Positions 53,467-63,898 of a stretch of 64,000 bases of DNA are shown piece by piece. Source of the stretch: Aegilops tauschii subsp. strangulata (Eukaryota > Streptophyta > Magnoliopsida > Poales > Poaceae). Numbering within the stretch: position 1 is the first letter of the stretch; each line of letters begins with the position of its first letter. Below the pieces are notes generated by a model. It saw nothing but the letters and a program-made list of their open reading frames with translations, did not search any database and was not told the DNA's origin. A program made the position numbers and the translations under genes. The stretch lies in the NCBI RefSeq assembly GCF_002575655.3, contig NC_053037.3, positions 254,357,135 to 254,421,134 on the forward strand, in the 5' to 3' direction.

Positions 53467-53899
53467 TATCATCAAAGTAGACAACAACAAATTCACCAAT
53501 GTAAGGGCGAAACACGTAATGCATAAGACGCATGAAAGTACCGGGTGCTTCCGATAAACCCATAGGCATGACTAACCACTCATATAGACCAAACTTTGTT
53601 TTGAAAGCGGTTTTCCATTCATCACCCTATTGTATGCAGATTTGATAGTAACCACTTTTAAGATCAATTTTGGAAAAGATAGTGGCACCGCAAAGTTCAT
53701 CAAGCATATCATCAAGGCGTGGAATGGGATACCTATAACGAACGGTGATAGCATTGATAGGTCTTCAATCTGAACACATGCGAAAGCTACCGTCTCGTTT
53801 TGGCACAAGAATGACCGGTACGGCACAAGGACTCAAACTTTCACGCACATGTCCATGGTCTATGAGATGCTTTACTTGCCTTTGAATTTCTTTGGTTTC
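53467..53899 (-). pseudogene. Family D reverse transcriptase palm fragment
   Basis: The minus-strand translation is recognisable as reverse transcriptase ([38 protein letters not shown], and FVVVYFDD at the insertion edge). In-frame stops occur at several sites, for example near 53635 and 53765, so no single open frame remains. It joins the frame at 53900 through a stop (AACCCCTAAGAAACC where family A has AATCCAGAGGAGACG). Confidence 0.7.
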
Positions 53900-54616
53900 T
53901 TAGGGGTTGACGCGGTAGGGCGCTTTGTTTGGAAGCGGCGCTCCGGGGATGAGATCAATTCGGTGCTCAATGCCTCGTAGTGGAGGTAGACCCGGAGGTA
54001 GCTCATCGGGGAAAACATCTTGGAATTCCTGCAATAAAGAAGATAACACCAAAGGTAGATCGTGAGAGTTGTTAGTTTTTGGTGCCTCATCCTTGCACAA
54101 TAGAACATAGTGTAGGACACTTGATGGGTTCTCACACACTTCTCTCATCTCACGTTTGGTGGCAAATAGGACTAAGTTTTTCTTGTCGCTCATCGTGGAG
54201 GCATTCAATTTGGGCTTGTGGCGCTCACTCTCTTTTTGGTGGTTCACTCTCTCACTATTCTCTCCACGATGGGTGTTTTGCTTGTCGGCGAGCACTTGGC
54301 TTGGAGACATAGGACGTAGCACAAATTCTTTCCCTTTCATCTTGAAGCTATAGTGATTTGTACGCCCATTGTGAATGACACCTTGGTCAAATTGCCATGG
54401 CCGTCCAAGAAGGAGGTGGCACACGGTCATCGGAAGGACATCACACTCCAAAGTGTCTTCATAGGCGCCGATCTTGAAAGAGACTTGTACTCTCTGCTCG
54501 ACTTGTATAGTGCCGGTGTCGCTTAGCCATTGAACCTTGTAGGGGTGCGGGTGCTTCATCTTGACCAATTGGAGTTTGGAGCATAGTTCTTCATTTGCCA
54601 AGTTATGGCAACTCCC
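53900..54616 (-). pseudogene. Family D protease and RT start
   Basis: Continues the gag frame after a TGA at 54617-54619 that replaces the first Gly codon of the protease active-site IIDGGSC. It contains [30 protein letters not shown], a charged linker, and GIEHRIDLIPGAPLP at the RT start, and ends at APYRVNP-stop. Homologous throughout to 10850-11600 of the family A copy. Confidence 0.75.
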
Positions 54617-56602
54617 TCAATCGATGATGACCTTGACGGACCGTCCATTGATGCCGGCCTTTGTGTGGAAGATATGGCATCTTTGATCTTCGTCTTGTTG
54701 ATGTTGAAGAGTCAAGACCTTGGAGACAACAAGAGCGGGACTTGAGTCTTCGTCACAAAAGATGTGATCATCTTCTTCTTCATTGTTCACTTGTCGGTGC
54801 ATGGCCACTTGCTCAAGAGCTTCCATTTCTCCTTCACTCATGGAGTCGTAGGTGCCGTCGTCGTTGAGGATCATGGTGCACTTGTTTGTGCACTCGAAGG
54901 ACTTGTGGCCTCGGCCTCCGCATGTGAAACATTTGATGGAACTTGTCTTGATGGTCTTATCGGTTGGAGTAGATGATGATGAAGCTTTCGGCTTGAAGTT
55001 GCTTGTAGTAGGAGGACGACTTGAGCTTGTCGAAGCTTTCTTGTAACTTGACTTGTCGCCATTGCTCGTGTTGGGAGTCGTTGAAGCTTGATTGTTGGAG
55101 AGGCCATAGGACTTGGATGAGAACTTGGCATACTTGAAGTCGTCTTGTACTTGCCGTTCCGCTTTGGTAGCTTGATGCACTAGCTCGATGAGGTTCGAGT
55201 ATGGTTGGAAGTCGGCAATCTTCTTGATAGGGTGATTGAGTCCATTCAAGAAACGTGCCATAGTTTGCTCATCATCTTCTTTGACATTGGCTCGTATCAT
55301 GGCAATCTCCATTTCCTTGTAGTACTCTTCAACACTCTTGGTTCCTTGCTTGAGTTGTTGGAGTTTCTTGAAGAGGTCGCGGTTGTAGTAGTTTGGCACG
55401 AATTGTGCTCTCATGACATCCTTCATTTGTGCCCAAGTGGTGATGGGTGGTTCACCTCTTGCCGCATGGCGTTCAATGACTTGTTCCCACCAAATGAGGA
55501 CGTAGTCTTGGAATTCGAGGGATGCCATTGCGATCTTCTTCTCTTCTTCGTAGTTGTGCAAGCGGAAGATTTTGTCAACCTTCAATGCCCATGATATGTA
55601 CTCTTCGGGGTCATTGCTTCCAGTAAACTTGGGCATGGTGAACTTTAGCTTGCCATATCGTTGCTCTTCATTGTGTTGGGGTCGGGGATGATGACGCCCA
55701 TGTCGTTGAGGATTGACAATCTCATGTTGTGCTTGGCGAGGAGGGTTGTCTTCCTCATGTTGCTCTTGGCGAGGAGGGTTGTCGATCTCATGTTGCTCTT
55801 GGCGAGGAGGGGGTCCATTGTCTTCTTGCTCTCGATGGACTTGATGTTCTTGTCTCGCTTGAGGAGAAACTTGTCTATCTTGACGAGGAGCTTGTCGATC
55901 TTGACGAGGGGCTTGACGATGCACACGTGCTTGGTAAATCCTTTCTTGAGATTCGTCGCGAAGTGCTTCTTGATGTAGTCGAGCTTGTCGGCCTCGATTG
56001 GCTACGGCACGACTTGAGTCTTGAAGAGCACGTTGCGCCTCAAGTGCTTGAGCTTCACGTAGTTGTCGTTCTTGACGTTGCGCCTCGGCGTCTTGTGCAT
56101 CTTGATGTTGTCGCGCTCGCTCCTCTTGTTCTTGTTGTCGTTGGCGTTGCCGTTCTTGTGCTTGTGCGAAAGCAGCTTGGTTGTGACGATGTCGATGCTC
56201 TTGAGAGTCGGTGTCGTGTAGAGGATTGCGGTTAGCTTGACGGTCTTGACGCGCGGCACGACGAAGAGTGTTTGATGTCGGTGTACTTGAACCGGAGATG
56301 GTGTCGTCGTAGTGTCGACTTGAGCGGCTCCGTCTTGACGAGGACAAAGTTGTAGAAGAGCGGACCATCATGGTTCGGATATCTTCTTTGAGGGAACTCA
56401 TGGATGTGTCGAAGTAGTCTCTTGTACGTTGCTCAGATTGTTGTAGATCGGTGGCGAGGTTGTCGATGCGATCGCCCAAAGCAAGTTGTTCTTGATGCAA
56501 AGCTCGGTGTGCACCAAATAGTTGAGTCTTGGTGACGTAGGATGACATGTCGTTGTCTTGCTCCAAGAAGAGTGGATTGGTAGAAGTACTTGGCCTATCC
56601 AT
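54617..56602 (-). CDS. Gag of family D
   Basis: Starts at one of two adjacent ATGs (56602, MDRPSTSTN, chosen to match family E; 56614 also possible). The N-terminal ~100 residues are coiled-coil-like (LGDRIDNLATDLQQSEQRT). A long Q/R/E-rich segment follows (residues ~105-320, including QDRQAPRQDRQ repeats), then the retrotransposon Gag domain (KLKFTMPKFTGSNDPEEYIS, WWEQVIERH, YYNRDLFKKLQQLKQG), a Ser/Lys-rich linker, the zinc knuckle CFTCGGRGHKSFEC and the protease start ending VKVIID. The frame is intact for over 650 codons and stops inside the protease active site, so only Gag could be made from this copy. Confidence 0.82.
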   Translation of the reverse strand: MDRPSTSTNPLFLEQDNDMSSYVTKTQLFGAHRALHQEQLALGDRIDNLATDLQQSEQRTRDYFDTSMSSLKEDIRTMMVRSSTTLSSSRRSRSSRHYDDTISGSSTPTSNTLRRAARQDRQANRNPLHDTDSQEHRHRHNQAAFAQAQERQRQRQQEQEERARQHQDAQDAEAQRQERQLREAQALEAQRALQDSSRAVANRGRQARLHQEALRDESQERIYQARVHRQAPRQDRQAPRQDRQVSPQARQEHQVHREQEDNGPPPRQEQHEIDNPPRQEQHEEDNPPRQAQHEIVNPQRHGRHHPRPQHNEEQRYGKLKFTMPKFTGSNDPEEYISWALKVDKIFRLHNYEEEKKIAMASLEFQDYVLIWWEQVIERHAARGEPPITTWAQMKDVMRAQFVPNYYNRDLFKKLQQLKQGTKSVEEYYKEMEIAMIRANVKEDDEQTMARFLNGLNHPIKKIADFQPYSNLIELVHQATKAERQVQDDFKYAKFSSKSYGLSNNQASTTPNTSNGDKSSYKKASTSSSRPPTTSNFKPKASSSSTPTDKTIKTSSIKCFTCGGRGHKSFECTNKCTMILNDDGTYDSMSEGEMEALEQVAMHRQVNNEEEDDHIFCDEDSSPALVVSKVLTLQHQQDEDQRCHIFHTKAGINGRSVKVIID

Positions 56603-57353
56603 CATTCCAAACAAAGATATGTGAGTGGGAGAAAGAGAAGAACCAATACCAAATGTACCTTGACCGATGTTGAAAATGGATCAAAGATCACTCCAATGTG
56701 TATCAAGGGATTGGTACCGTTTCTTGTCGGTTCTCACACCTACACAAGTAAAAGTTTATGGTGAAGCTTGGTTAGGATGGTGGCACAAAATTTGATGCAA
56801 TTGTAAGTGAGACTCAATAATGTTGGAAAAGATTCACAAATTTGCAAATGCAACAAGTAGACCAATAGCAAGATATGGTACACGGAAACACACATGCAAA
56901 TAGATAAGTGGGGTTGGGCAACCAAGGGTGAGCCAAAATGTGGAATCCACCAAGATGCTCTTGTTGCACAACACTAGAGAGACGCTAGCACGATTGCACA
57001 ATAGGCGGATACGAACCTGTGCACAACCTACTAAGCAAAAATGCAACGACTTCTATCCCAAGTATGCTATATGTATGATGTTTCTATGCTTTGATCCAAG
57101 ATGATCGAGTATGACAATCTTAATGTTGTATGATGCTATGGTTCTTGCTTATAAGCTCTTTGCTTATCGTTCCCTTTTGCTTAAAAGCTTGTTTGGCTCT
57201 TTGTTGGTTGAGCTCTTTTCACATGCAATGCTTCACGAACCAAGATAGCAATTGTGTATGCGAAGACAACTTTTGTGACACAAGAGATGATACCAAGATA
57301 TGCAACTCAATGATGTTATGTATGCTATGTGAAGTATGAACACTAATGTGCAC
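56603..57353 (-). other. Family D leader
   Basis: Non-coding, similar to the family E leader at 48160-48900 (shared CCAAATGTACCTTGACCGATG and GACACAAGA blocks). The bases after the LTR (GTGCACATTAGTG) do not match a tRNA-iMet site. TGGTATCATC occurs about 57 bp further down. Confidence 0.6.
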
Positions 57354-57634
57354 TGATGTAGGGTGGAACCCTAGATGGCCGATCTTCCACGAAAGGAGCG
57401 GATCCCTACGAAGAACGCGATGAACACGAGGGGAAACACGAGGGGAACACGAGAGAAATCTCTCAACCAACAAGAATAGATCACACATGCGCTAGATCGA
57501 TGAACACAAAGGTGAGATACAAGATCCAAAGTCAACAACGGACGATACAAACAGTAACCGGTTCTTCTCCGTGAGGAAGTCTTGAATCCACGAGGGGATC
57601 TTCCCGTGAGGGGTCTTGAATCCAAGGTGGATCT
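57354..57634 (-). repeat. Family D 5' LTR, 3' part only
   Basis: Matches 49369-49650 of the other D LTR (…TTCCACCCTACATCA at 57354). It is cut by family A LTR L8 at 57635, with GATCT (57630-57634) as the expected target copy. Confidence 0.75.
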
Positions 57635-58160
57635 TGATGAGGACATCAATACCATTGTTACACCCACAGCCCCTACTGCTATACATACTGGACCAATTAC
57701 TAGAGCTCGCGCACGCCAATTAAATTACCAGGTACTTTCGTTTCTTGGTAATGATTCTAATGTTCATGAGAATATAATGCTGCCTAAATTGGATACATTT
57801 GTTTTGCTTACAAATGAAGGGCCTAGCTTTGAGAAGGATGAACATTGGAGCAAGAACAAGCATGGAGATGATGGCATGCGCATGGGGGACAAGAACGGAG
57901 CTACAAGTGATGATTTCAGCACGTTGAAGCCACCATAATGCGTGCATGAAGCCTTGGACGAAATATACAAGATGCTACTTCATAACTTTCGTCTAGAGGC
58001 TATTCTAGGTGCTGCGTCACCTTATTATTGGGCCAGGCCCATGCAATTTCGAAATACTTGAGTATAGGCTATTTTTAGAGTCCGTATGTGTGGGGAAACA
58101 AGAGATAGGATTGGTTTTGGACCCCTTCCCCAAGGGCCACGAAATTCCCCCCTCTTCCTC
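57635..58160 (+). repeat. Family A LTR L8, interrupted
   Basis: First 526 bp of a plus-strand family A LTR, stopping at CCCCTCTTCCTC just before the TATA box. A minus-strand family A element starts at the next base. The rest of L8 should lie past the right edge of the window. Confidence 0.85.
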
Positions 58161-59078
58161 TGATAGAGGCAAAGGTGTCCCGTCTTTCGATGAGATGATG
58201 AATATCGCTTTGATGGAAGTCGACTTTGACGATCCGACTACGAACGTGCGAGGACGTCGCGCCTTAGCAATCGCTAAACCAACTCCGAGAGGTTATCGAC
58301 CACGCCGGAGCACGATCAACCTGACCACGAGGGTCTGTTTCCTGCGAGCAAACGAAGAACAGGCAAGAAACTGAGATTGCAATCTGGATATTGCGAATAT
58401 AAGATGAAAGCTTTATTGATCAAGGTGGGGTTCTGTGACGCCTTTGTCTGGTCGCTGAACACAAACGAAGTACGCGAAGTTGCAGCTATGGCGAACTTTT
58501 AATCTAAACAAAACCCAAAGTCTAAACGACGCCCTAAGGGCTGTATATATGGAGGAAGAGGGGGGGAATTTCGTGGCCCTTGAGGAAGGGGTCCGAAACC
58601 AACCCTATCTCTTGTTTCCCCACACATACGGACTCTAAAAACAGCCTATACTTATGTATTTCGAAATTACATGGGCCTGGCCCAATAATAAGGTGACGCA
58701 GCACCTAGAATAGCCTCTGGACGAAAGTTATGAAGTAGCATCTGGTATATTTCGTCCAAGGCTTCATGCACGCATTATGGTGGCTTCAACGTCCTGAAAT
58801 CATCACTTGTAACTCCGTTCTTGTTCCCCATGCGCATGCCATCATCTCCATGCTTGTTCTTGCTCCAATGTTCATCCTTCTCAAAGCTAGGCCCTTCATT
58901 TGTAAGCAAAACAAATGTATCCAATTTAGGCAGCATCATATTCTCATGAACATTAGAATCATTAGCAAGAAACGAAAGTACCTGGTAATTTAATTGGCGT
59001 GCGCGAGCTCTAGTAATTGGTCCAGTATGTATAGCAGCAGGGACTGTGGGTGTAATAATTGTATTGATGTCCTCATCA
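58161..59078 (-). repeat. Family A 3' LTR L9
   Basis: 918-bp minus-strand LTR with TG...CA ends. It encodes the polyprotein C-terminus (stop near 58775). Confidence 0.9.
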
Positions 59079-62000
59079 TCCTCCCCTTCTTGAAATGAAG
59101 TCGTCCTCGACGGAAGCTCATCTTCCTCACCCAAATAAGGCTTCAAATCTGCAATATTAAAAGTGGGACTAACCCCAAAATCTGCAGGTAGCTCAAGTTT
59201 ATATGCATTATCATTTATTTTCTCTAACACCTTAAAAGGACCATCAGCACGTGGCATTAGCTTTGATTTGCGCAAATCAGGAAATCTATCCTTACGCAAA
59301 TGTAACCAAACAAGATCTCCAGGTGCAAACACAACATGTTTTCTACCCTTATCTCCAGCAAGTTTATATTTAGCATTCATACGCTCAATGTTTTCCTTAG
59401 TTAACTCATGCATTTTTAAGATCAATTCAGCACGTTGTTTAGCATCAAAATTAACCTTCTCCGAAGATGGAAGAGGCAACAAATCAATAGGTGCACGAGG
59501 TAGGAAACCATACACAATTTCAAAAGGGCACATCTTAGTAGTAGAATGCAATGAACGATTATAAGCAAACTCAATATGAGGTAAGCAGTCTTCCCACATT
59601 TTCTTATTATTCTTCAAAACAGCCCTAAGCATAGTAGACAATGTTCTATTGACTACTTCAGTTTGTCCATCAGTTTGGGGGTGACAAGTAGTACTAAAAA
59701 GCAGTTTAGTCCCCAACTTAGCCCATAAACATCTCCAAAAGTGGCTAAGAAATTTAGTATCACGATCTGAAACAATAGTATTTGGCACACCATGCAAGCG
59801 AATAATTTCACGAAAGAACAAATCAGCAACATTAACAGCATCATCGCTTTTATGACATGGTATAAAGTGCGCCATTTTCGAGAATCTATCCACGACAACA
59901 AATATGCTATCCCTCCCCTTCTTTGTTCGAGGTAAACCTAAAACAAAGTCCATAGATATATCCTCCCAAGGAACACTAGGTACAGGCAAAGGCATATATA
60001 AACCATGAGGATTGAGTCGTGACTTAGCTTTTTGACATGTAGTGCAGCGAGCAACAAAACGCTCAACATCCCGTCTCATCTTTGGCCAAAAGAAATGTGT
60101 AGCAAGTACGTCCTCCGTCTTCTTCACGCCAAAGTGTCCCATTAATCCTCCTCCATGCGCCTCCTGCAACAACAAAAGACGAAGAGAGCTAGCTGGAATG
60201 CATAGCTTGTTAGCACGGAACACAAATCCATCATTAACGACAAACTTGTTCCAGGTTCTTCCTTCTTTACAATTCTGCAATACATCTTTAAAATCAGCAT
60301 CATGCACATATTGATCTTTGATGGTCTCCAAACCAAATATTTTGAAGTCAAGTTGTGAAAGCATAGTATAGCGACGAGACAATGCATCAGCAATAACATT
60401 TTCTTTACCCTTCTTGTGTTTAATGACATAAGGGAAAGTTTCAATGAATTCAACCCATTTAGCATGTCTACGATTCAGTTTAGCTTGACTTTTAATATGT
60501 TTCAAAGATTCATGATCAGAATGTATAACAAATTCTTTGGGCCATAAATAATGTTGCCATGTTTCTAAAGTCCGAACAAGAGCATATAGTTCTTTATCAT
60601 AAGTAGAATAATTCAGACTAGGCCCACTCAATTTTTCAGAAAAGTATGCAACAGGTTTGCCATCTTGTAATAACACACCTCCTAATCCAATGCCACTAGC
60701 ATCACATTCAAGCTCAAAAGTCTTATTAAAATCAGGAAGTTGGAGTAAAGGAGCATGTGTCAACTTATCTTTCAATACCGTGAAGGCTTCTTCCTGTGCG
60801 GTACCCCAAACAAAAGGCACATCCTTCTTTGTAAGCTCGTTGAGAGGTGCAGCAATGGTGCTAAAATCTCTCACAAAACGCCTATAGAAACCAGCGAGTC
60901 CAAGAAAACTCCGCACTTGTGTGACCGTTTTGGGCTGCGGCCAACTCTCAATAGCTTCAATCTTGGCTTTATCAACTTCAATTCCCTGTGGAGTAACAAC
61001 ATAGCCAAGAAAAGATACTCGGTCGGTGCAAAAGGTGCACTTCCCAAGGTTACCAAACAAACGTGCATCACGTAGAGCAATAAAAACAGCACGTAAATGT
61101 TCCAAATGTTCTTCCAAAGATTTGCTATAAATCAGTATATCATCAAAATAGACCACCACAAATCGTCCAATGAAAGCACGTAAAACTTCGTTCATTAGTC
61201 TCATGAAAGTACTAGGTGCATTAGTTAACCCAAAAGGCATGACTAACCACTCATATAAACCAAACTTAGTTTTAAATGCAGTTTTCCATTCATCTCCCAA
61301 TTTCATACGAATTTGATGGTATCCACTACGCAAATCAACTTTGGAGAATATTGTAGAGCCACTCAATTCATCAAGCATATCATCGAGCCTAGGAATAGGA
61401 TGACGATAACGAATAGTAATATTATTAATGCCTCTACAATCAACACACATACGCGACGTACCATCCTTTTTAGGCACGAGTATAATAGGAACAGCACAAG
61501 GACTAAGAGATTCGCGTATATAACCTTTGTCGAGCAGCTCCTGTACTTGACGCATAATCTCCTTCGTCTCCTCTGGATTGGTACGGTATGGTGCACGGTT
61601 GGGTAGCGATGCACCGGGAATTAAGTCAATTTGATGCTCAATCCCTCGAATAGGTGGTAATCCCGGTGGCACGTCTTGTGGGAAGACGTCAGCGAACTCC
61701 TGCAAAATGTGAGTGACAGCAGGGGGCAAAGAGGAAGGCACGTCCTCGAATGAAAATAATGCCTCTTTGCACACAAAAGCATAGCAAACAGATTTGCTGA
61801 AATCTAGTTCATCAATATCAGATTTTGTGGCAAGTAAACATGCACTTTTCAATTTAATTTCAGAAACAACACTAGATGGTTTATTATTAGGTTTCATTTG
61901 TTGCTCAAATTCCTTTGCCACAATCTGATTTTCACTCTTATTTTTCTCCTGTTTTGCTTTATTAGCTCTATTAATGTCATCTTTCAAAATGGAATCAGGA

Positions 62001-62863
62001 GTCATAGGAAGCAAAGTAATATTTTTATCCTTATGAACAAGAGTATACTGATTGTTTCTACCATGGTGTACAGAATTTTTATCAAATTGCCATGGTCTAC
62101 CTAGTAATAAGGAACATGCTTGCATGGGTACCACATCACAATCAACATAATCAGCATATGTAGAGATACTAAAATGCACACGAACAGTACGTGTTACCTT
62201 AACCTTGCCGCTGTTGTTGAACCATTGGATGTAGTAAGGATGTGGATGTGGTCTTGTGGTGAGAGATAGCTTCTCCACCATCTCCATGCTAGCCAAGTTG
62301 TTACAGCTCCCTCCATCTATGATGACGCGAACAGAACGTTCCTTCACAACTCCCTTTGTATGGAACAAATTATGCCTCTGATTTTGCTCTGCTTGTGTGA
62401 CCTGCACACTCAAAACACGTTGAGCAACTAAACATTCATACCTGTCAGCGGCTTCAGGAGCCATGTATTGCGTCTCATTTTCAGAATCATCTCCACCATG
62501 TTCTTCACGTGTAATAAGAGCCAAAGTCTCCTCATCATAGTCACTAGCGGACTCATACCCACCATCCTCAGTAGCAATCATGACACGCTGAGATTTGCAT
62601 TCTCTCGCAAAATGTCCTCTTCCCTTACAACGACGACAAATAATATCACTTGTGTGCCCTGTCGATGCCATGGAAGAAGAAGAGCTCTGCACAGGCCCGG
62701 CAGGTGTGCTCTTGGCAGAGAGTGGTGGTTGTGCCTGCTTTCTTGTATCACGGCTGGAGGTGGCACCTGATGGAGGTGATGGTGAAGTGGAAGTAGAAGA
62801 TGCACGCGGTGTCCATGATGAAGGTCGACCTGCAGAAAAGTTAGTTCGCGCCAATGGCTGTCG
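58775..62863 (-). CDS. Family A protease-RT-RNase H-integrase polyprotein (longest intact frame)
   Basis: About 1360 codons open without a break, downstream of the stop at 62864-62866. Counting from the first Met of the frame (62854): zinc knuckle C-C-H-C at residues 73-86, protease IIDGGS at 178-183, reverse transcriptase ~440-620 with YFDD at 569-572, RNase H catalytic Asp near 718 (CDASG), integrase zinc finger ~890-935, then the D-D-E core ([24 protein letters not shown]). The C-terminal domain follows ([13 protein letters not shown]), and the CR-type motif [15 protein letters not shown] lies near residue 1290, encoded in the LTR. All catalytic residues I can identify are present. It is in frame with gag, so a single base change separates this from a full-length polyprotein frame. 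Confidence 0.9.
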   Translation of the reverse strand, partial: RQPLARTNFSAGRPSSWTPRASSTSTSPSPPSGATSSRDTRKQAQPPLSAKSTPAGPVQSSSSSMASTGHTSDIICRRCKGRGHFARECKSQRVMIATEDGGYESASDYDEETLALITREEHGGDDSENETQYMAPEAADRYECLVAQRVLSVQVTQAEQNQRHNLFHTKGVVKERSVRVIIDGGSCNNLASMEMVEKLSLTTRPHPHPYYIQWFNNSGKVKVTRTVRVHFSISTYADYVDCDVVPMQACSLLLGRPWQFDKNSVHHGRNNQYTLVHKDKNITLLPMTPDSILKDDINRANKAKQEKNKSENQIVAKEFEQQMKPNNKPSSVVSEIKLKSACLLATKSDIDELDFSKSVCYAFVCKEALFSFEDVPSSLPPAVTHILQEFADVFPQDVPPGLPPIRGIEHQIDLIPGASLPNRAPYRTNPEETKEIMRQVQELLDKGYIRESLSPCAVPIILVPKKDGTSRMCVDCRGINNITIRYRHPIPRLDDMLDELSGSTIFSKVDLRSGYHQIRMKLGDEWKTAFKTKFGLYEWLVMPFGLTNAPSTFMRLMNEVLRAFIGRFVVVYFDDILIYSKSLEEHLEHLRAVFIALRDARLFGNLGKCTFCTDRVSFLGYVVTPQGIEVDKAKIEAIESWPQPKTVTQVRSFLGLAGFYRRFVRDFSTIAAPLNELTKKDVPFVWGTAQEEAFTVLKDKLTHAPLLQLPDFNKTFELECDASGIGLGGVLLQDGKPVAYFSEKLSGPSLNYSTYDKELYALVRTLETWQHYLWPKEFVIHSDHESLKHIKSQAKLNRRHAKWVEFIETFPYVIKHKKGKENVIADALSRRYTMLSQLDFKIFGLETIKDQYVHDADFKDVLQNCKEGRTWNKFVVNDGFVFRANKLCIPASSLRLLLLQEAHGGGLMGHFGVKKTEDVLATHFFWPKMRRDVERFVARCTTCQKAKSRLNPHGLYMPLPVPSVPWEDISMDFVLGLPRTKKGRDSIFVVVDRFSKMAHFIPCHKSDDAVNVADLFFREIIRLHGVPNTIVSDRDTKFLSHFWRCLWAKLGTKLLFSTTCHPQTDGQTEVVNRTLSTMLRAVLKNNKKMWEDCLPHIEFAYNRSLHSTTKMCPFEIVYGFLPRAPIDLLPLPSSEKVNFDAKQRAELILKMHELTKENIERMNAKYKLAGDKGRKHVVFAPGDLVWLHLRKDRFPDLRKSKLMPRADGPFKVLEKINDNAYKLELPADFGVSPTFNIADLKPYLGEEDELPSRTTSFQEGEDDEDINTIITPTVPAAIHTGPITRARARQLNYQVLSFLANDSNVHENMMLPKLDTFVLLTNEGPSFEKDEHWSKNKHGDDGMRMGNKNGVTSDDFRTLKPP

Positions 62864-63898
62864 ATCCTACACTTCACGTTCAGCTTTACAAGCAAGATGG
62901 AATAAACGAGTGATATTATTATAATCCTTATACTCTAGAATGGTCTGAATCTCTTTATTTAATCCACCCATAAAACGTGCAAGCATAGCTTCATTCTCCT
63001 CAACAATACCACATCTAATCATGCCAGTTTGTAATTCCTGATAATATTCTTCTACAGAATTTTTTCCTTGTCTTAAACGCTGCAATTTTTGAAGTAATTC
63101 ACGTTGATAATATGGTGGAACCCAACGAGTACGCATAGCAGTTTTCAAAGCAGCCCAAGTAGCTGGAACAGGATATAATCTACAATGTTCAGACCACCAA
63201 ACACATGCAAAGCTAGTGAAAGCACAAACAGCAGCAGGAACACGTCTCTCCTCAGGATATTGTAAACATGTAAATCGTTGTTCAGTTTCTAACTCCCAAG
63301 TAAGATATATATCAGGAACATATCTACCCTCAAATGGTGGAATATTCAATTTCAGTTTAGGGAGATGGTCATGATCTCGTACCTGAGGTGGTGGTGCCGG
63401 CCTACCGTTGCGAATATATACCTGAGGTCGACCTGCTGGTGGTGGTGCTGGTGGCTGCACGTAGTTCTGATTTTGATCAACCTCATCCTCATAATCGCCC
63501 GCATAATCGTCATCCTCCTCAGCCGCCGCAGGAGCAGGAGCCAAAGAAGCATCAACAGTAGGGACAGCAGCACCCGAATTTTGACCAATCTCAATTGGAA
63601 CGCGCTGTGCCCGTCCCACTTGATTTGGAAGGCGGCGTTGGAGATGTGGTTGTTGTTGTTGTAGAGGTGCGACATGTGCAGCCGGTGGTGGTTGGGGAAG
63701 ACGCTTTAGTAATTCAGTAAACTTGTTATCCAGCTTTGTCTCAAACGACTTCTCCACGGCATCTATCTTCTCCATAGCCTCTTCAAATCTGTTTAGCACA
63801 TCTCCCACCTGGCCACTCATCATTTGCTGAAATTTATCATGCAACTCCTTGTTCGTCATGTTCGCCCAATCAGTCTCATCGGCTTGTGAACCTGCCAT
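62864..63898 (-). CDS. Family A gag, ends at premature TAG
   Basis: From the ATG at 63898 ([11 protein letters not shown], preceded by the leader tail and CCATGG context), 344 codons: coiled-coil-like N-terminus ([18 protein letters not shown]), Q/P-rich linker, acidic stretch, and the Gag domain ending [12 protein letters not shown]. Other copies continue QDRQPLAR. Here CAG is TAG (62864-62866). The frame continues directly into the pol frame. Gag-only product might be made, but a full polyprotein would need readthrough. Confidence 0.88.

Larger units (their letters stand above)
49369..57634 (-). mobile_element. Family D CRM-like gypsy retrotransposon, decayed
   Basis: Minus strand: partial 5' LTR (57634-57354), leader, gag (56602-54617), protease, reverse transcriptase split by a solo LTR (52550-53466), RNase H, integrase, 3' LTR (50484-49369). 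Integrase ends with GPMTRARARALENEVTSFL encoded in the LTR, a CR-like motif, and the LTR starts TGATG. It therefore belongs near the CRM clade but is clearly distinct from family A. Several stops and frameshifts show an older insertion. The 5' LTR is cut by family A LTR L8. Confidence 0.8.

Noticed and set aside
57290..57300. TGGTATCATC as the family D primer binding site
   Set aside because: It is about 57 bp from the apparent LTR end and matches the tRNA end for only about eight bases; left as an open question.
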